Source: WAPX01 sp964622075 (GTDB taxonomy: Archaea; Halobacteriota; Archaeoglobi; Archaeoglobales; Archaeoglobaceae). Taken from it: DNA of 45,650 bases. A program made the position numbers and the translations under genes. This document shows positions 16,118-23,646 of this stretch, in pieces (within the stretch, counting starts at the first letter, position 1; each line of letters starts with the position of its first letter). The notes beneath the pieces are model-generated. The model was given only the letters and a program-made list of their open reading frames with translations. It was not told the origin of the DNA and did no database searches. The stretch lies in the NCBI GenBank assembly GCA_964622075.1, contig CAZUMR010000059.1, positions 1 to 45,650 on the forward strand, read 5' to 3'.

Positions 16118-16578
16118 ACCTCTTCCCTCCTGACGAACTTAACCACTGCAAGCATCAGCAATATGGCAAGGGCGAAGAAGAACAGTGCAAAGACGGCATA
16201 GTTTTCGACAAACGCTGAAACCTCAGAACCGCTGAAAGCAGAAGGGACATTTTTGAGCCCAAAAATCGCATTGAAAATCGCTGCAAAGGTTATTATCGCA
16301 GGTAAAAACCATATGAAGTCTATTTGTATTTTCGGCTTTGGATCTCTGTACATGGCCGCAAGGGCGACCGTAACTGCCCCTATTGCTCCAACGAATATGA
16401 ACGTTATCAGGACAAACACTGGCTGGACGTTGTTCAGTGCGAACATTCCGGCGATCGTTACAAGCGTTGCTGACATGTAGAGAGCAGAATAGAAAGTATC
16501 TTTCGTGAACAGAGCTGCAAACGCTGTTAAAACTGCGAAACAGCACATTGCTACCATGGCTAAGGATGCAGTGTCCAT
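16114..16578 (-). CDS. fqoJ: F420H2:quinone oxidoreductase subunit J (NuoJ-like)
   Basis: This is the first gene of the respiratory operon. About 154 residues with five hydrophobic helices, including the NuoJ/ND6 pi-bulge helix region NVQPVFVLITFIFVGAIGAVTVALAAMY. It joins K and H in the membrane arm near the coupling site. The ATG at 16578 lacks a nearby ribosome binding site and lies about 26 nt after a TTTATTAA element, so the operon mRNA probably starts at or within a base or two of the ATG (leaderless). Confidence 0.9.
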   Translation of the reverse strand: MDTASLAMVAMCCFAVLTAFAALFTKDTFYSALYMSATLVTIAGMFALNNVQPVFVLITFIFVGAIGAVTVALAAMYRDPKPKIQIDFIWFLPAIITFAAIFNAIFGLKNVPSAFSGSEVSAFVENYAVFALFFFALAILLMLAVVKFVRREEV

Positions 16579-16592
16579 GGGGCGAGGCTAAT

Positions 16593-16612
16593 TATTTAAA
16601 TTAATAAACCTT
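16593..16612 (-). promoter_or_regulatory. Candidate promoter of the fqo operon
   Basis: The minus strand reads AAGGTTTATTAATTTAAATAA, with a TATA-like block centred about 26 nt before the fqoJ ATG at 16578. This spacing predicts a leaderless transcript for the whole fqoJ-I operon. Confidence 0.5.
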
Positions 16613-17044
16613 ACTATTTTTACCCTTTCAAAATCAATCGAGTGCGAAAAGGGCAGAGAAGAGAAGTTTATTTGTTTTACTGAGCTCTGAGAGAGTTTCG
16701 CAGAGCATTTAAAATTTCTAAATTCGAGATGAAACTCTTATAACTTCTAACCCGGGAGATTGGCTCCAAGCTTCTTGTTTTGATTGGAAATGTAAGATAA
16801 TGATAGATTAGAGGCAATAAAATTACAACCTGTTTCGATAGAAATGAAAAGACAGACGTCGAATTCGTATAAAATTTTAAGAAAATTGTGTTACTCAGTT
16901 TAAATTCGAGAAAAAGCCGGACTGTTTTTAGTCCAGAGAGCCCCAGGAATTGTTCAGCTGACTTTGAGATAAGAATAGATGAAGCAATCAGAATAAAAAA
17001 TTAAAAGCAAAAGTCAAAAATAAGTAAAAATATTAAACTACACC
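16613..17044. other. Gene-free AT-rich stretch between fqoJ and egsA
   Basis: I find no open frame that looks coding and no tRNA-like fold. It includes the upstream side of the fqo promoter and the egsA terminator. A compact hairpin, GGACT and AGTCC around a T-rich loop, lies at about 16919-16934 inside a locally GC-richer island (about 16910-16960). I cannot assign it to a known RNA class. Confidence 0.5.
16985..17044 (-). terminator. T-rich terminator after egsA
   Basis: After the egsA stop the minus strand has repeated T tracts (ATATTTTTACTTATTTTTGAC, then TTTTAATTTTTTATTC), the oligo-T form common to archaeal terminators here. Confidence 0.45.
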
Positions 17045-18064
17045 CTAAATAACACCCGTTACCTTTATCGCCCTCTCGAAGTCCTCTTTTGCCGGATTGA
17101 GGGCATCAAGTATCGTATATCTTGAGGGTCTGATCTTTTTTGCATTCATAAGTGCAAGAACAGCATCGTCCACTGAAATTCCAAGCTCCTTCAAACTTGT
17201 CACACATCCGAATTCTTCCATCGCACCTTTAATCCTCTCCCAGTCCCCATCGTAAGCCATTTCGTGGAAATACTCCATGATTACTGTGCCAATTCCAACC
17301 TGCTCTCCGTGAAGAGCCTTTCCAATTCCAAGCATGTCGAGTGAGTGGCTGAATTTGTGCTCTGCTCCACTCGCAGGCCTGCTGCTGCCGGCTATACTCA
17401 TGGCAACTCCGCTCATTATCAGTCCCTTAACAAGGCTTTCCACATCCGGAAGTCTGTTCAAAACCATCTCAGCTGGCATTAAAGCTATGTTTGCAGCAAT
17501 TTCAGAGTAGTCAGTAGGATCTATTTCCTTGGCAAGTTTCCAGTCCTTCACAGCAGTTACGTTTGATATCAAATCTCCAAATCCTGCCCTTATAAGTCTT
17601 GGAGGGCAGCGAGATATTATGGATGTGTCTGCAATCACAGCAGAGGGGGGTTTTGTAAAGATCGAGAAAACATCTCCATTCCTGAAACTTGCCACGGGAG
17701 ATGCCATTCCGTCGTGAGATGCGGTGGTGGGAACTGTTACCAGCGGGACGTTGAGTTCAGAGGCCAGAATTTTCCCGGAATCGATTATCCTGCCACCGCC
17801 CACGGCAACTATACAGTCCACATCCCCGTAACTTAGTCTGGCTATTAGTTTTCTCACCTCTTCCTGTGGATTTGTTAGCCTGTGGCTTTCCCTTACACTC
17901 AGGGTGCTTTCCACGTATTTACCGGCAAGTTCATAACTTGTTTTTCCGCTGAGCATAACAGCTCTTTCTGCCTCTATCTTGGTTACGAACACTCTAACCC
18001 TGTCCAGAATGTTCTCCCCAACCTCCACGAAGTACGGAATTTCAGCGTGTTTGTGCACCTGCAA
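17045..18064 (-). CDS. egsA: sn-glycerol-1-phosphate dehydrogenase
   Basis: This enzyme makes sn-glycerol-1-phosphate from dihydroxyacetone phosphate with NAD(P)H, the step that fixes the stereochemistry of archaeal membrane lipids. A nucleotide-binding segment VDCIVAVGGGRIIDSGK is followed by TVPTTASHDGMASP. Zn-binding positions are the Asp in SHDG or nearby, the His in SGAEHKFSHSLD and the His in ALHGEQVGIG. At 339 residues the length is normal. The start is TTG 18064 (MQVHKHAEIPYF) with GTGGAG 8 nt upstream; a GTG two codons later is possible. A TATA-like AACCTAAAAATAG about 20 nt upstream suggests a short leader. It stands alone between T-rich terminators. Confidence 0.93.
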   Translation of the reverse strand: MQVHKHAEIPYFVEVGENILDRVRVFVTKIEAERAVMLSGKTSYELAGKYVESTLSVRESHRLTNPQEEVRKLIARLSYGDVDCIVAVGGGRIIDSGKILASELNVPLVTVPTTASHDGMASPVASFRNGDVFSIFTKPPSAVIADTSIISRCPPRLIRAGFGDLISNVTAVKDWKLAKEIDPTDYSEIAANIALMPAEMVLNRLPDVESLVKGLIMSGVAMSIAGSSRPASGAEHKFSHSLDMLGIGKALHGEQVGIGTVIMEYFHEMAYDGDWERIKGAMEEFGCVTSLKELGISVDDAVLALMNAKKIRPSRYTILDALNPAKEDFERAIKVTGVI

Positions 18065-18129
18065 AGTTACGGCTCCACTATTTTTAGGTTTTCTGGATAT
18101 GTCATAGGATGTGTTGCAGGATCTGCAGG

Positions 18130-18180
18130 AGAATCTGCAAGAGCAAAAAACCGGAACAAAAAACTACAAAAAATTAAAGC
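18130..18180 (-). terminator. T-rich terminator after htpX
   Basis: Directly after the htpX stop the minus strand shows CTTTAATTTTTTGTAG, then GTTTTTTGTTCC and GGTTTTTTGC: three runs of six T. Confidence 0.5.
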
Positions 18181-19077
18181 CTAAAGCTCACCCCTTCTCA
18201 TCTTTTCAGCTATTTCCTCAAGTTTTTCTATCCTCTTTTCTACAGGAGGATGTGTGGAGAAAAGGGACATTATTGTTTCTCCGCTTATTGCAGGAATTAT
18301 GAAGAATGCATTCAGTCCTTCCACCTGCTTCTTTTCTTCAGGTGGCACGTATTCCATGGTACCGCTTATCTTCAGCAGTGCAGAGATTAGCTTTTCCGGC
18401 TTCCTTGTCAGTATGGCACTCCCCATGTCAGCTGCATACTCCCTGTATCTGCTCAGAGCCCTTATGAGCAGGAAACTGATCAGCCATACCAAAGACGAGA
18501 TTGCGAATATTGCAAGAGGTAGCAGATCGTTGCGATCCCTGTCGCTGTAACCCCACATACCCATGAACATTGCCCACCTCATCACAAACCAGGCAAGGGT
18601 AGCTATGAAGCTCGCTATGGTAATAACGGCAACATCCCTGTGAGCTATGTGGCTCATTTCGTGACCGAGAACAGCTTCCAGTTCATCCCTGTCAAGTATT
18701 CTCATTATGCCTGTTGTCACGGCAACTGTAGATGCTGAAGGACTTCTACCAGTAGCGAATGCGTTGGGTATTCTCGTGTCAACTATAGCTACCCTGGGCT
18801 TTGGCAGTCCGGCTTTCCTTGCCAGTTCAGCAACCATTGCGTGCAGTTCAGGTGCTTCGCTTTCATCCACTATTCTGGCCCCAGTAGCAAGCAGTGCAAG
18901 CTTGTCGGAGAAGTAGTACTGGACAAACAGCATACCTCCTGCAATTATTACGAGCATCGAGGTGCTAACACCGTACAGCCAGAGCAGTGTAAGGAAGGCT
19001 ATGGTTATGAGAAAGATCATGAACATCGTGAACCACATTCTGAGTTTGAGTCCCCAGTCCTTTACAGCTACACCCAT
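18181..19077 (-). CDS. htpX: Membrane zinc metalloprotease HtpX
   Basis: HtpX is an M48 peptidase that cleaves damaged membrane proteins. Two N-terminal helices (about residues 14-32 and 36-54) and two more around residues 150-205 flank the zinc site HEMSHIAHRD (first His near residue 139). The third ligand Glu is in SRYREYAADMGSA. The conserved RIPNAFATGRSPSASTVAVTTGI segment forms the substrate groove. At 298 residues the length is normal. The ATG at 19077 has no ribosome binding site. It lies about 26 nt from an AT box shared with divergent proC and is covered by a 16-bp perfect palindrome, so the mRNA is probably leaderless and may be repressed at its start. Confidence 0.93.
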   Translation of the reverse strand: MGVAVKDWGLKLRMWFTMFMIFLITIAFLTLLWLYGVSTSMLVIIAGGMLFVQYYFSDKLALLATGARIVDESEAPELHAMVAELARKAGLPKPRVAIVDTRIPNAFATGRSPSASTVAVTTGIMRILDRDELEAVLGHEMSHIAHRDVAVITIASFIATLAWFVMRWAMFMGMWGYSDRDRNDLLPLAIFAISSLVWLISFLLIRALSRYREYAADMGSAILTRKPEKLISALLKISGTMEYVPPEEKKQVEGLNAFFIIPAISGETIMSLFSTHPPVEKRIEKLEEIAEKMRRGEL

Positions 19078-19088
19078 GGGTGTAACTG
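19065..19088. promoter_or_regulatory. 24-bp palindrome over the htpX start codon (candidate operator)
   Basis: The core TACACCCATGGGTGTA (19069-19084) is a perfect 16-bp palindrome. It extends to CAG...CTG on both sides with one mismatched pair (19068/19085), giving 24 bp. It covers the htpX ATG (19075-19077) and the predicted transcription start. Unlike chance AT-rich palindromes here, its core is GC-rich. Confidence 0.45.
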
Positions 19089-19096
19089 ACAGGAGT

Positions 19097-19109
19097 CGTT
19101 ATATTAAAC
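19097..19109. promoter_or_regulatory. Shared bidirectional TATA element of htpX and proC
   Basis: GTTATATTAAAC is TATA-like on both strands. Its centre is about 25 nt from the proC ATG (19127) and about 26 nt from the htpX ATG (19077), the spacing expected for two leaderless transcripts. Confidence 0.5.
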
Positions 19110-19126
19110 TTGTTTGAGCCTTTGCC

Positions 19127-19861
19127 ATGAAAGTTGCAATTGTAGGATGCGGAAAAATGGGAAGTGCCATAGCCAAGGCCCTGATACCTCACTGCGATGT
19201 ACTTGCAATCAGAAGAAATCCGGAAAAGCTTGAACTCAAATGTGAAAAGAGCAGTGATATAAAGAGGTGCAGAGAAGCAGATGTCATCATCATAACACTG
19301 AAGCCAGACGTTTTCAGGAGCTCAATGAGAGAAAAAATTGGAAAGGTGGCTGAAAACAGGCCAGTAATAAGCTTCATGGCCGGAGTGAGTTTAAAGGAGC
19401 TGAAGGACGTTAGCGAGAATGTCGTGAAGGCCATGGCTCCGCTGTCGGTGGAGTCTAAAAAGGGAGTGATAACTTACTGCAGTGAAGGCAGAGCAGATAA
19501 GATTGAAAGAGCAATAGAAGTTCTCGAAAAACTTGGAAAACCGCTGGAAGTGGAGGAAAATGTCGTTGATGCTTCCATAGCTTTCGCAAGCTCGGTGGCA
19601 TTTGTCGTGAAGCTGATTGAGGCTGCAAAGATTGCTGGAATAAGGCTCGGAATAAACGCAGAAATCTCCAGAGAGCTTGCAATTTGCTCATTCGAGGGAG
19701 CATTAGAGTTATACAGAAAGTACGGGTGTGAGGAAGTTGTGGATATGATATGCACTCCCGCCGGTGCCACAGTAGAGGGATTGACGAAGCTTATGGAGTG
19801 TGGAGGAGAGTGGTGCCTTGAGGAGGCCATATTTTCAGCCGGTAGCAGGTTTTTGAAGTGA
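19127..19861 (+). CDS. proC: Pyrroline-5-carboxylate reductase
   Basis: This enzyme catalyses the last step of proline synthesis, reducing pyrroline-5-carboxylate with NAD(P)H. The N-terminal Rossmann motif is VGCGKMGSAIAKAL, the substrate/cofactor segment is ISFMAGVSL, and the C-terminal signature CTPAGATVEGLTKLMECG matches the P5CR dimerisation and active-site loop. At 244 residues it is about 20 shorter than bacterial enzymes. The start ATG at 19127 has no ribosome binding site and is about 25 nt from the shared TATA element, so it is probably translated from a leaderless mRNA. It converges on the DUF2207 gene. Confidence 0.9.
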   Translation: MKVAIVGCGKMGSAIAKALIPHCDVLAIRRNPEKLELKCEKSSDIKRCREADVIIITLKPDVFRSSMREKIGKVAENRPVISFMAGVSLKELKDVSENVVKAMAPLSVESKKGVITYCSEGRADKIERAIEVLEKLGKPLEVEENVVDASIAFASSVAFVVKLIEAAKIAGIRLGINAEISRELAICSFEGALELYRKYGCEEVVDMICTPAGATVEGLTKLMECGGEWCLEEAIFSAGSRFLK

Positions 19862-19912
19862 ACTTATTGTTTCAGCCTTAAAATTTGCCAGCCCCCACCA
19901 GCCTCTAACTAA

Positions 19913-19932
19913 CCTCTACCATCCTCTACCAT
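19913..19932. repeat. Tandem 10-bp duplication at the end of the DUF2207 gene
   Basis: CCTCTACCAT occurs twice back to back, duplicating the bases that contain the TAG stop of the DUF2207 gene. It looks like replication slippage and has no clear function. Confidence 0.6.
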
Positions 19933-21836
19933 CCCCCAGCACCACCTCCGCCAAAACCGCCCCCTCCACCAAATCCTCCACCAAATCCGCCGAATCCACC
20001 ACCAACACCACCAACGTATCCTCCCGAAACTCTTGGAGCAGGAGGAACGGAAATTATATAGAAGGAGTAGTACGCAAGGAAGAAGTTGTAGTAGTTATCG
20101 ACTTCGGGGAGTGGAACGTTCATAGCCTTCATTATGGCAGCAACCTTTTTACCAACACCAAGAGCAGTGCCGTAAACGAGCCACTCCTTCCACATGTTGA
20201 TGTCCTCAGGCTCGTACTTCTTTATCATCGCCATGTTAGACAGAAACCTCGCAAAAGCGTGCCACTGCAGTCTTTCCTCGTACTCCTTCCCCTTCCACCT
20301 GCCGAAAAGCTGGGCAGGAGTGGCAAAGCATATAGCACTTCCCATCAGTGTTTCAAAACCAAACAGTGGAAAAACCTTATCCGGAATCAGCCACATGAAG
20401 TAAATGTAAAGTACAAAACCCAGAATTGCGAACACTGCACTCGCTACAAGCAACACGGCAAGTGCATTTCTCCCGGAAGTATCTATGAACTCCTTCTCGA
20501 TCTTCCTCTTCAAAACTGCAAAGCGACCTTCCATGTTCATGAGTTCCCTGAGCTTGACTGCCATAGCCAAGCTTGGCCTGCTCCTGAGTTTTCCTGTGTC
20601 GAAAACTCCATCCTCCGAATACTTCCTGAGAAATCTAAAGACTTCTTTTTCATACGCATCGTCTATCTCACTTTCCTTACCGAGGATCCTGATCCTCAGC
20701 TCGATTCTTCTATTCCTGTAGTGCTCTATCTTTATGAGCCCGAGCCTTTCAAGGTTGAGTATCGTGGCAAAAAACCCGTCAGGGTCGAATGTAAAGGCAT
20801 CTCCCTTGAAGAGAAGGTTTACCTCCCACGGCTTCCTGTTCCTGTTGGGCACATAGCTCAGGTATTTAGGGACTGTAACCTCTATTTCTCTACCGTACTT
20901 CCTGTAAATAGCGTAAACAATCAGTGGAAATGCTATTCCCAGAAAGATAAAGAGCAGTCTGAGTGTATAATATGCCCACAGCTCAATATCGTAGTTCCTG
21001 TTTGCATTTACAGTCTTCGAGTAAACGTCCTTCACCGGAATCTGATAACCGTTAATTCTGCCTTTAAGGAGCATTTCGACCTCTACAAGTCCGTTTTTCG
21101 GAGATGAGCCTTCAATAACCCATCCGTCATCTGTCTTTTTTACCTTTGAGAAAGGAAAGTGGACAAATAGCTTCTCAATTCTGTGACCCCTGTCAATTAC
21201 CTTTATTTCAACGTGATCGTACCTCTCGTGCTCGCTTGCCAGCTTTAGATTGATGTGAGAAAATTTCCCATCGCTCTGAACGACCGGATAGACTGTAAAG
21301 CTGTATCTCACAGGATAGTCTCCAGCCGGGAAGTAACTGGCGTCAACTATTCCAACTTCATCTCTGCTCGCATGCTCTGCAATCAGTTTTTTGAGGTAAT
21401 ACTCCTGATAAGCTGGACAGTTCCAGATAACGATCCTGCCCAGATAATCCACTGCATAAACGGGATACTTCCCATCAGCAACTCCCGTTAATGTGAAGTG
21501 TGGCATTTTGCTGTAGGAGTCGTAAGAGTAACCCTCAATAAACAGGGGAGCATTGAAACGCCTGTAAAGTCCCCTGTACTCAACACTTCTGACGTGGTAA
21601 ATGTAATTCTCATTTAAACTTATGTTCGTGCTTCCAACAACAATTTTAGCGCAGTAGTCTGCAGACAGGTTGCTTGGAGAGTAAAAAGCAAGAAATGATG
21701 TGATAACAGTTAAAATAACGAGACTTAACATGAGAGTTGCGAGCTGGCCCTTTTCCTCAAACCTCGGACTGATCTTGTAAACAACGTAAACAAGAAAAGC
21801 CGAAATAACAATCAGAGCCAGCAATTCCAGAATCAT
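19926..21836 (-). CDS. DUF2207-family membrane protein with Gly-rich C-terminal tail
   Basis: The 636-residue protein has an N-terminal helix (about 4-20), a second at about 32-52, a large extracellular beta-rich domain to about residue 285, a helix pair around 290-312, a cytoplasmic winged-helix-like part (LNLERLGLIKIEHYRNRRIEL), two more helices near 460-505 and a C-terminal tail. The tail is almost pure Gly/Phe (GGGFGGFGGGFGGGGGFGGGG). This order matches DUF2207 proteins, which usually sit next to LemA, as here (LemA stop 9 nt upstream). The function is unproven; the family is thought to act in envelope stress or membrane-protein quality control. The start ATG is at 21836. Confidence 0.82.
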   Translation of the reverse strand: MILELLALIVISAFLVYVVYKISPRFEEKGQLATLMLSLVILTVITSFLAFYSPSNLSADYCAKIVVGSTNISLNENYIYHVRSVEYRGLYRRFNAPLFIEGYSYDSYSKMPHFTLTGVADGKYPVYAVDYLGRIVIWNCPAYQEYYLKKLIAEHASRDEVGIVDASYFPAGDYPVRYSFTVYPVVQSDGKFSHINLKLASEHERYDHVEIKVIDRGHRIEKLFVHFPFSKVKKTDDGWVIEGSSPKNGLVEVEMLLKGRINGYQIPVKDVYSKTVNANRNYDIELWAYYTLRLLFIFLGIAFPLIVYAIYRKYGREIEVTVPKYLSYVPNRNRKPWEVNLLFKGDAFTFDPDGFFATILNLERLGLIKIEHYRNRRIELRIRILGKESEIDDAYEKEVFRFLRKYSEDGVFDTGKLRSRPSLAMAVKLRELMNMEGRFAVLKRKIEKEFIDTSGRNALAVLLVASAVFAILGFVLYIYFMWLIPDKVFPLFGFETLMGSAICFATPAQLFGRWKGKEYEERLQWHAFARFLSNMAMIKKYEPEDINMWKEWLVYGTALGVGKKVAAIMKAMNVPLPEVDNYYNFFLAYYSFYIISVPPAPRVSGGYVGGVGGGFGGFGGGFGGGGGFGGGGAGGW

Positions 21837-21845
21837 GGCTACACC

Positions 21846-22415
21846 TCAGACATTCCAGTTCAGCTCGGGCCTCTTTTCCACCTCCTCTTCAAACTGCAGA
21901 TATTCAAGCTTTTTCAGACCCATGAGAGCTGCAATCATGTTTGATGGTATTGTATCTATCATCGTGTTGTACTCCTGAACTATGTTGTTGTACGTGTATC
22001 TCAGCCTTGCTATTTCGTCCTCAACCTGTTTAGCTGCGTCCATCAGTTCCTTCACGGGTTCAGAAGCCTTTAACTCCGGATAGTTCTCAACGCTGACCAT
22101 AATGCTCCCGAGCAACCTCCTCGTCTCAGCGTCTATTTTCTGCAATTCCTGTGGAGTGCTGACTTTCATAACCTCAGTCCTCATTTTCGTAACTCTCTCA
22201 AACGTTTCTCTCTCATACTTAGCGTAGCTCTTAACAGACTCAAGCAGCTCTCCAAGCAAATCGAGCCTCTTTTTCATTGCAACCTTTATCTGATTAAAAG
22301 TAGCTTCAGCCCCATTTTTCAGAGTTTGAAACCTGTTGTATGTCGTTACAAAAGTGAAGAACACCACTGCAAGGAGTATGACCACTATCAGCAGAATGAT
22401 GTAAAGTAAGAGCAT
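21846..22415 (-). CDS. LemA-family protein
   Basis: This is a 189-residue LemA homologue. One N-terminal transmembrane helix (LLLYIILLIVVILLAVVFF, residues 2-20) leads into the family motif TYNRFQTLKNGAEATFNQIKVAMKKRLDLLGELLESVKSYA. Further helices contain the conserved VENYPELKAS and YNNIVQEYNTMIDTIPSN segments. The topology is a short outside N-terminus with a long helical bundle. It precedes the DUF2207 gene by 9 nt, so the two are almost certainly co-expressed. The biochemical role is unknown. The AT-rich gap upstream (22416-22493) contains the putative promoter. Confidence 0.9.
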   Translation of the reverse strand: MLLLYIILLIVVILLAVVFFTFVTTYNRFQTLKNGAEATFNQIKVAMKKRLDLLGELLESVKSYAKYERETFERVTKMRTEVMKVSTPQELQKIDAETRRLLGSIMVSVENYPELKASEPVKELMDAAKQVEDEIARLRYTYNNIVQEYNTMIDTIPSNMIAALMGLKKLEYLQFEEEVEKRPELNWNV

Positions 22416-22493
22416 GTTTGGTATAAAAATTAAGCAAATTTAAGCCTTTCGGCATTATAACATTACATGATGCGTGCAAAGACAATCAGGCAA

Positions 22494-23078
22494 TCAGGCA
22501 AGATCTTCCTCATTCATTCCAGAAATGTCAAGAACAGTCATTCCAGTTTTCAGGTTTTTGATTTCTTCCTTGCCAAGCTTCTCCCTGACAGCCTCCTTAG
22601 ACGCAATCAGGCTGTTACCGAATGGATCCTCAAGTATCAGGGTAAGCTCTTTCTTACCTTCCACAACATCCTCTATTGTTTTGAGAATTTCCTCACACCT
22701 TTCCACAGCACTCTCGTCTCCTTCCTCACTCCTCCAGCGCATAGCCATGAGGACTATGTCCCTAACTCTATCGAGAACTCCTTCAAGATTTGTGATGAAA
22801 GCCTGAGAGGCCGGACCCGGCTCTATAACTACCCCAAGCTCAGGAATTCTGACAGTTCCAGATGTCGAACGAACGACTTTAGTGAAAAGGTTGTCCCCCC
22901 TGATCCTTATCCTGTACCTGCTTGGCTCTTTTTCTCCAAGCACTATGCAGTCGTTGTGTCTGAAACCGCAGTCGCAGTTGATTGATGTCAGCAGAATTCT
23001 GCCAAAGTAGGGTATATCGTACTCAAGAGTTACGAGTTCGACTTTCCTACCACAGGAGGGGCAGGTTATCTCTACCAT
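22494..23078 (-). CDS. ZPR1-type zinc-finger protein
   Basis: This is an archaeal single-domain ZPR1 protein of 194 residues. The zinc ribbon is at the N-terminus: CPSCGR at residues 6-9, then CDCGFRHNDC around residues 34-44. It is followed by the alpha/beta domain typical of ZPR1 (RIPELGVVIEPGPASQAFITNLEGVLDRV) and a helical region (DPFGNSLIASKEAV). The eukaryotic ZPR1 has two such units and binds EF-1alpha, so a translation-factor chaperone role is plausible but inferred. The gene follows sepF by about 6 nt and is probably co-transcribed. The start is the ATG at 23078. Confidence 0.85.
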   Translation of the reverse strand: MVEITCPSCGRKVELVTLEYDIPYFGRILLTSINCDCGFRHNDCIVLGEKEPSRYRIRIRGDNLFTKVVRSTSGTVRIPELGVVIEPGPASQAFITNLEGVLDRVRDIVLMAMRWRSEEGDESAVERCEEILKTIEDVVEGKKELTLILEDPFGNSLIASKEAVREKLGKEEIKNLKTGMTVLDISGMNEEDLA

Positions 23079-23084
23079 TCCAAT

Positions 23085-23462
23085 TCACTTGCTCCTTATC
23101 CCCTTTATTTTGTTTCGATCTATCTTTATTCCGGTAGGTGTTACTATCAGGTAATCCTCTCCAAGCCAGACGACATCTCCATTCACATCCTCTGCAAGCT
23201 GCTTCAGATCCTTTACTATTCTGTCAAGGGTTAGCTGATCGTGTCTGAGAAAGGCAACATCAGCTATGACTATGTTACCCTCGTAAACCTGCCTTCTGAT
23301 TTCCGCAACTTCTGTAAGTCCCGTTACCTCTGCAACCTTGACGAAAGTTTCGGCCTCTCCCTCAATTTCGGTCTCATACTCGGAGAGGTCAAGCTCCTCG
23401 TATTCAGGAGGAGAGTACTTCTGGGACTTGCCAGCCCCTATGAGCTTTTCCATGAAACCCAA
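23085..23462 (-). CDS. sepF: SepF-like cell-division protein (archaeal SepF)
   Basis: SepF anchors FtsZ to the membrane in archaea that divide with FtsZ. I start at TTG 23462, giving MGFMEKLIGAGKSQ, a short amphipathic membrane-targeting helix as in known archaeal SepF. GGGGGTGA lies 5 nt upstream. A perfect BRE/TATA about 50 nt upstream puts the transcript start near 23486, which excludes the longer frame starting at 23498. An acidic linker (residues of about 20-45) leads into the SepF/DUF552 core (VADVAFLRHDQLTLDRIVKDLKQLAEDVNGDVVWLGEDYLIVTPTGI). At 125 residues the length is normal. Confidence 0.88.
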   Translation of the reverse strand: MGFMEKLIGAGKSQKYSPPEYEELDLSEYETEIEGEAETFVKVAEVTGLTEVAEIRRQVYEGNIVIADVAFLRHDQLTLDRIVKDLKQLAEDVNGDVVWLGEDYLIVTPTGIKIDRNKIKGIRSK

Positions 23463-23505
23463 AAAGTTCACCCCCACCGCCTTTACATCTTTACTCAAAA
23501 AGGTG

Positions 23506-23522
23506 GTATTTAAATTCTTTCG
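23506..23522 (-). promoter_or_regulatory. Strong BRE/TATA promoter of sepF-zpr1
   Basis: The minus strand reads CGAAAGAATTTAAATACC: a BRE (CGAAAG) directly before an AATTTAAATA TATA box. Predicted initiation about 25 nt downstream leaves a leader of roughly 24 nt containing GGGGGTGA. Confidence 0.65.
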
Positions 23523-23646
23523 TACTGGCAGATTCCTGCTTTCCGCTTTTTGCTTTCCTGCTTTTTAAAGCCACATCTTAAAGTCACATCCTCCAACGCT
23601 TAAGAACCTTACAAATTTTTATTCTCATCCGGTGCTGAGGGGAAAG

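Noticed and set aside
20259..21107. 282-residue plus-strand frame opposite the DUF2207 gene
   Set aside because: Antisense shadow; the minus-strand DUF2207 protein and its LemA neighbour explain the region.
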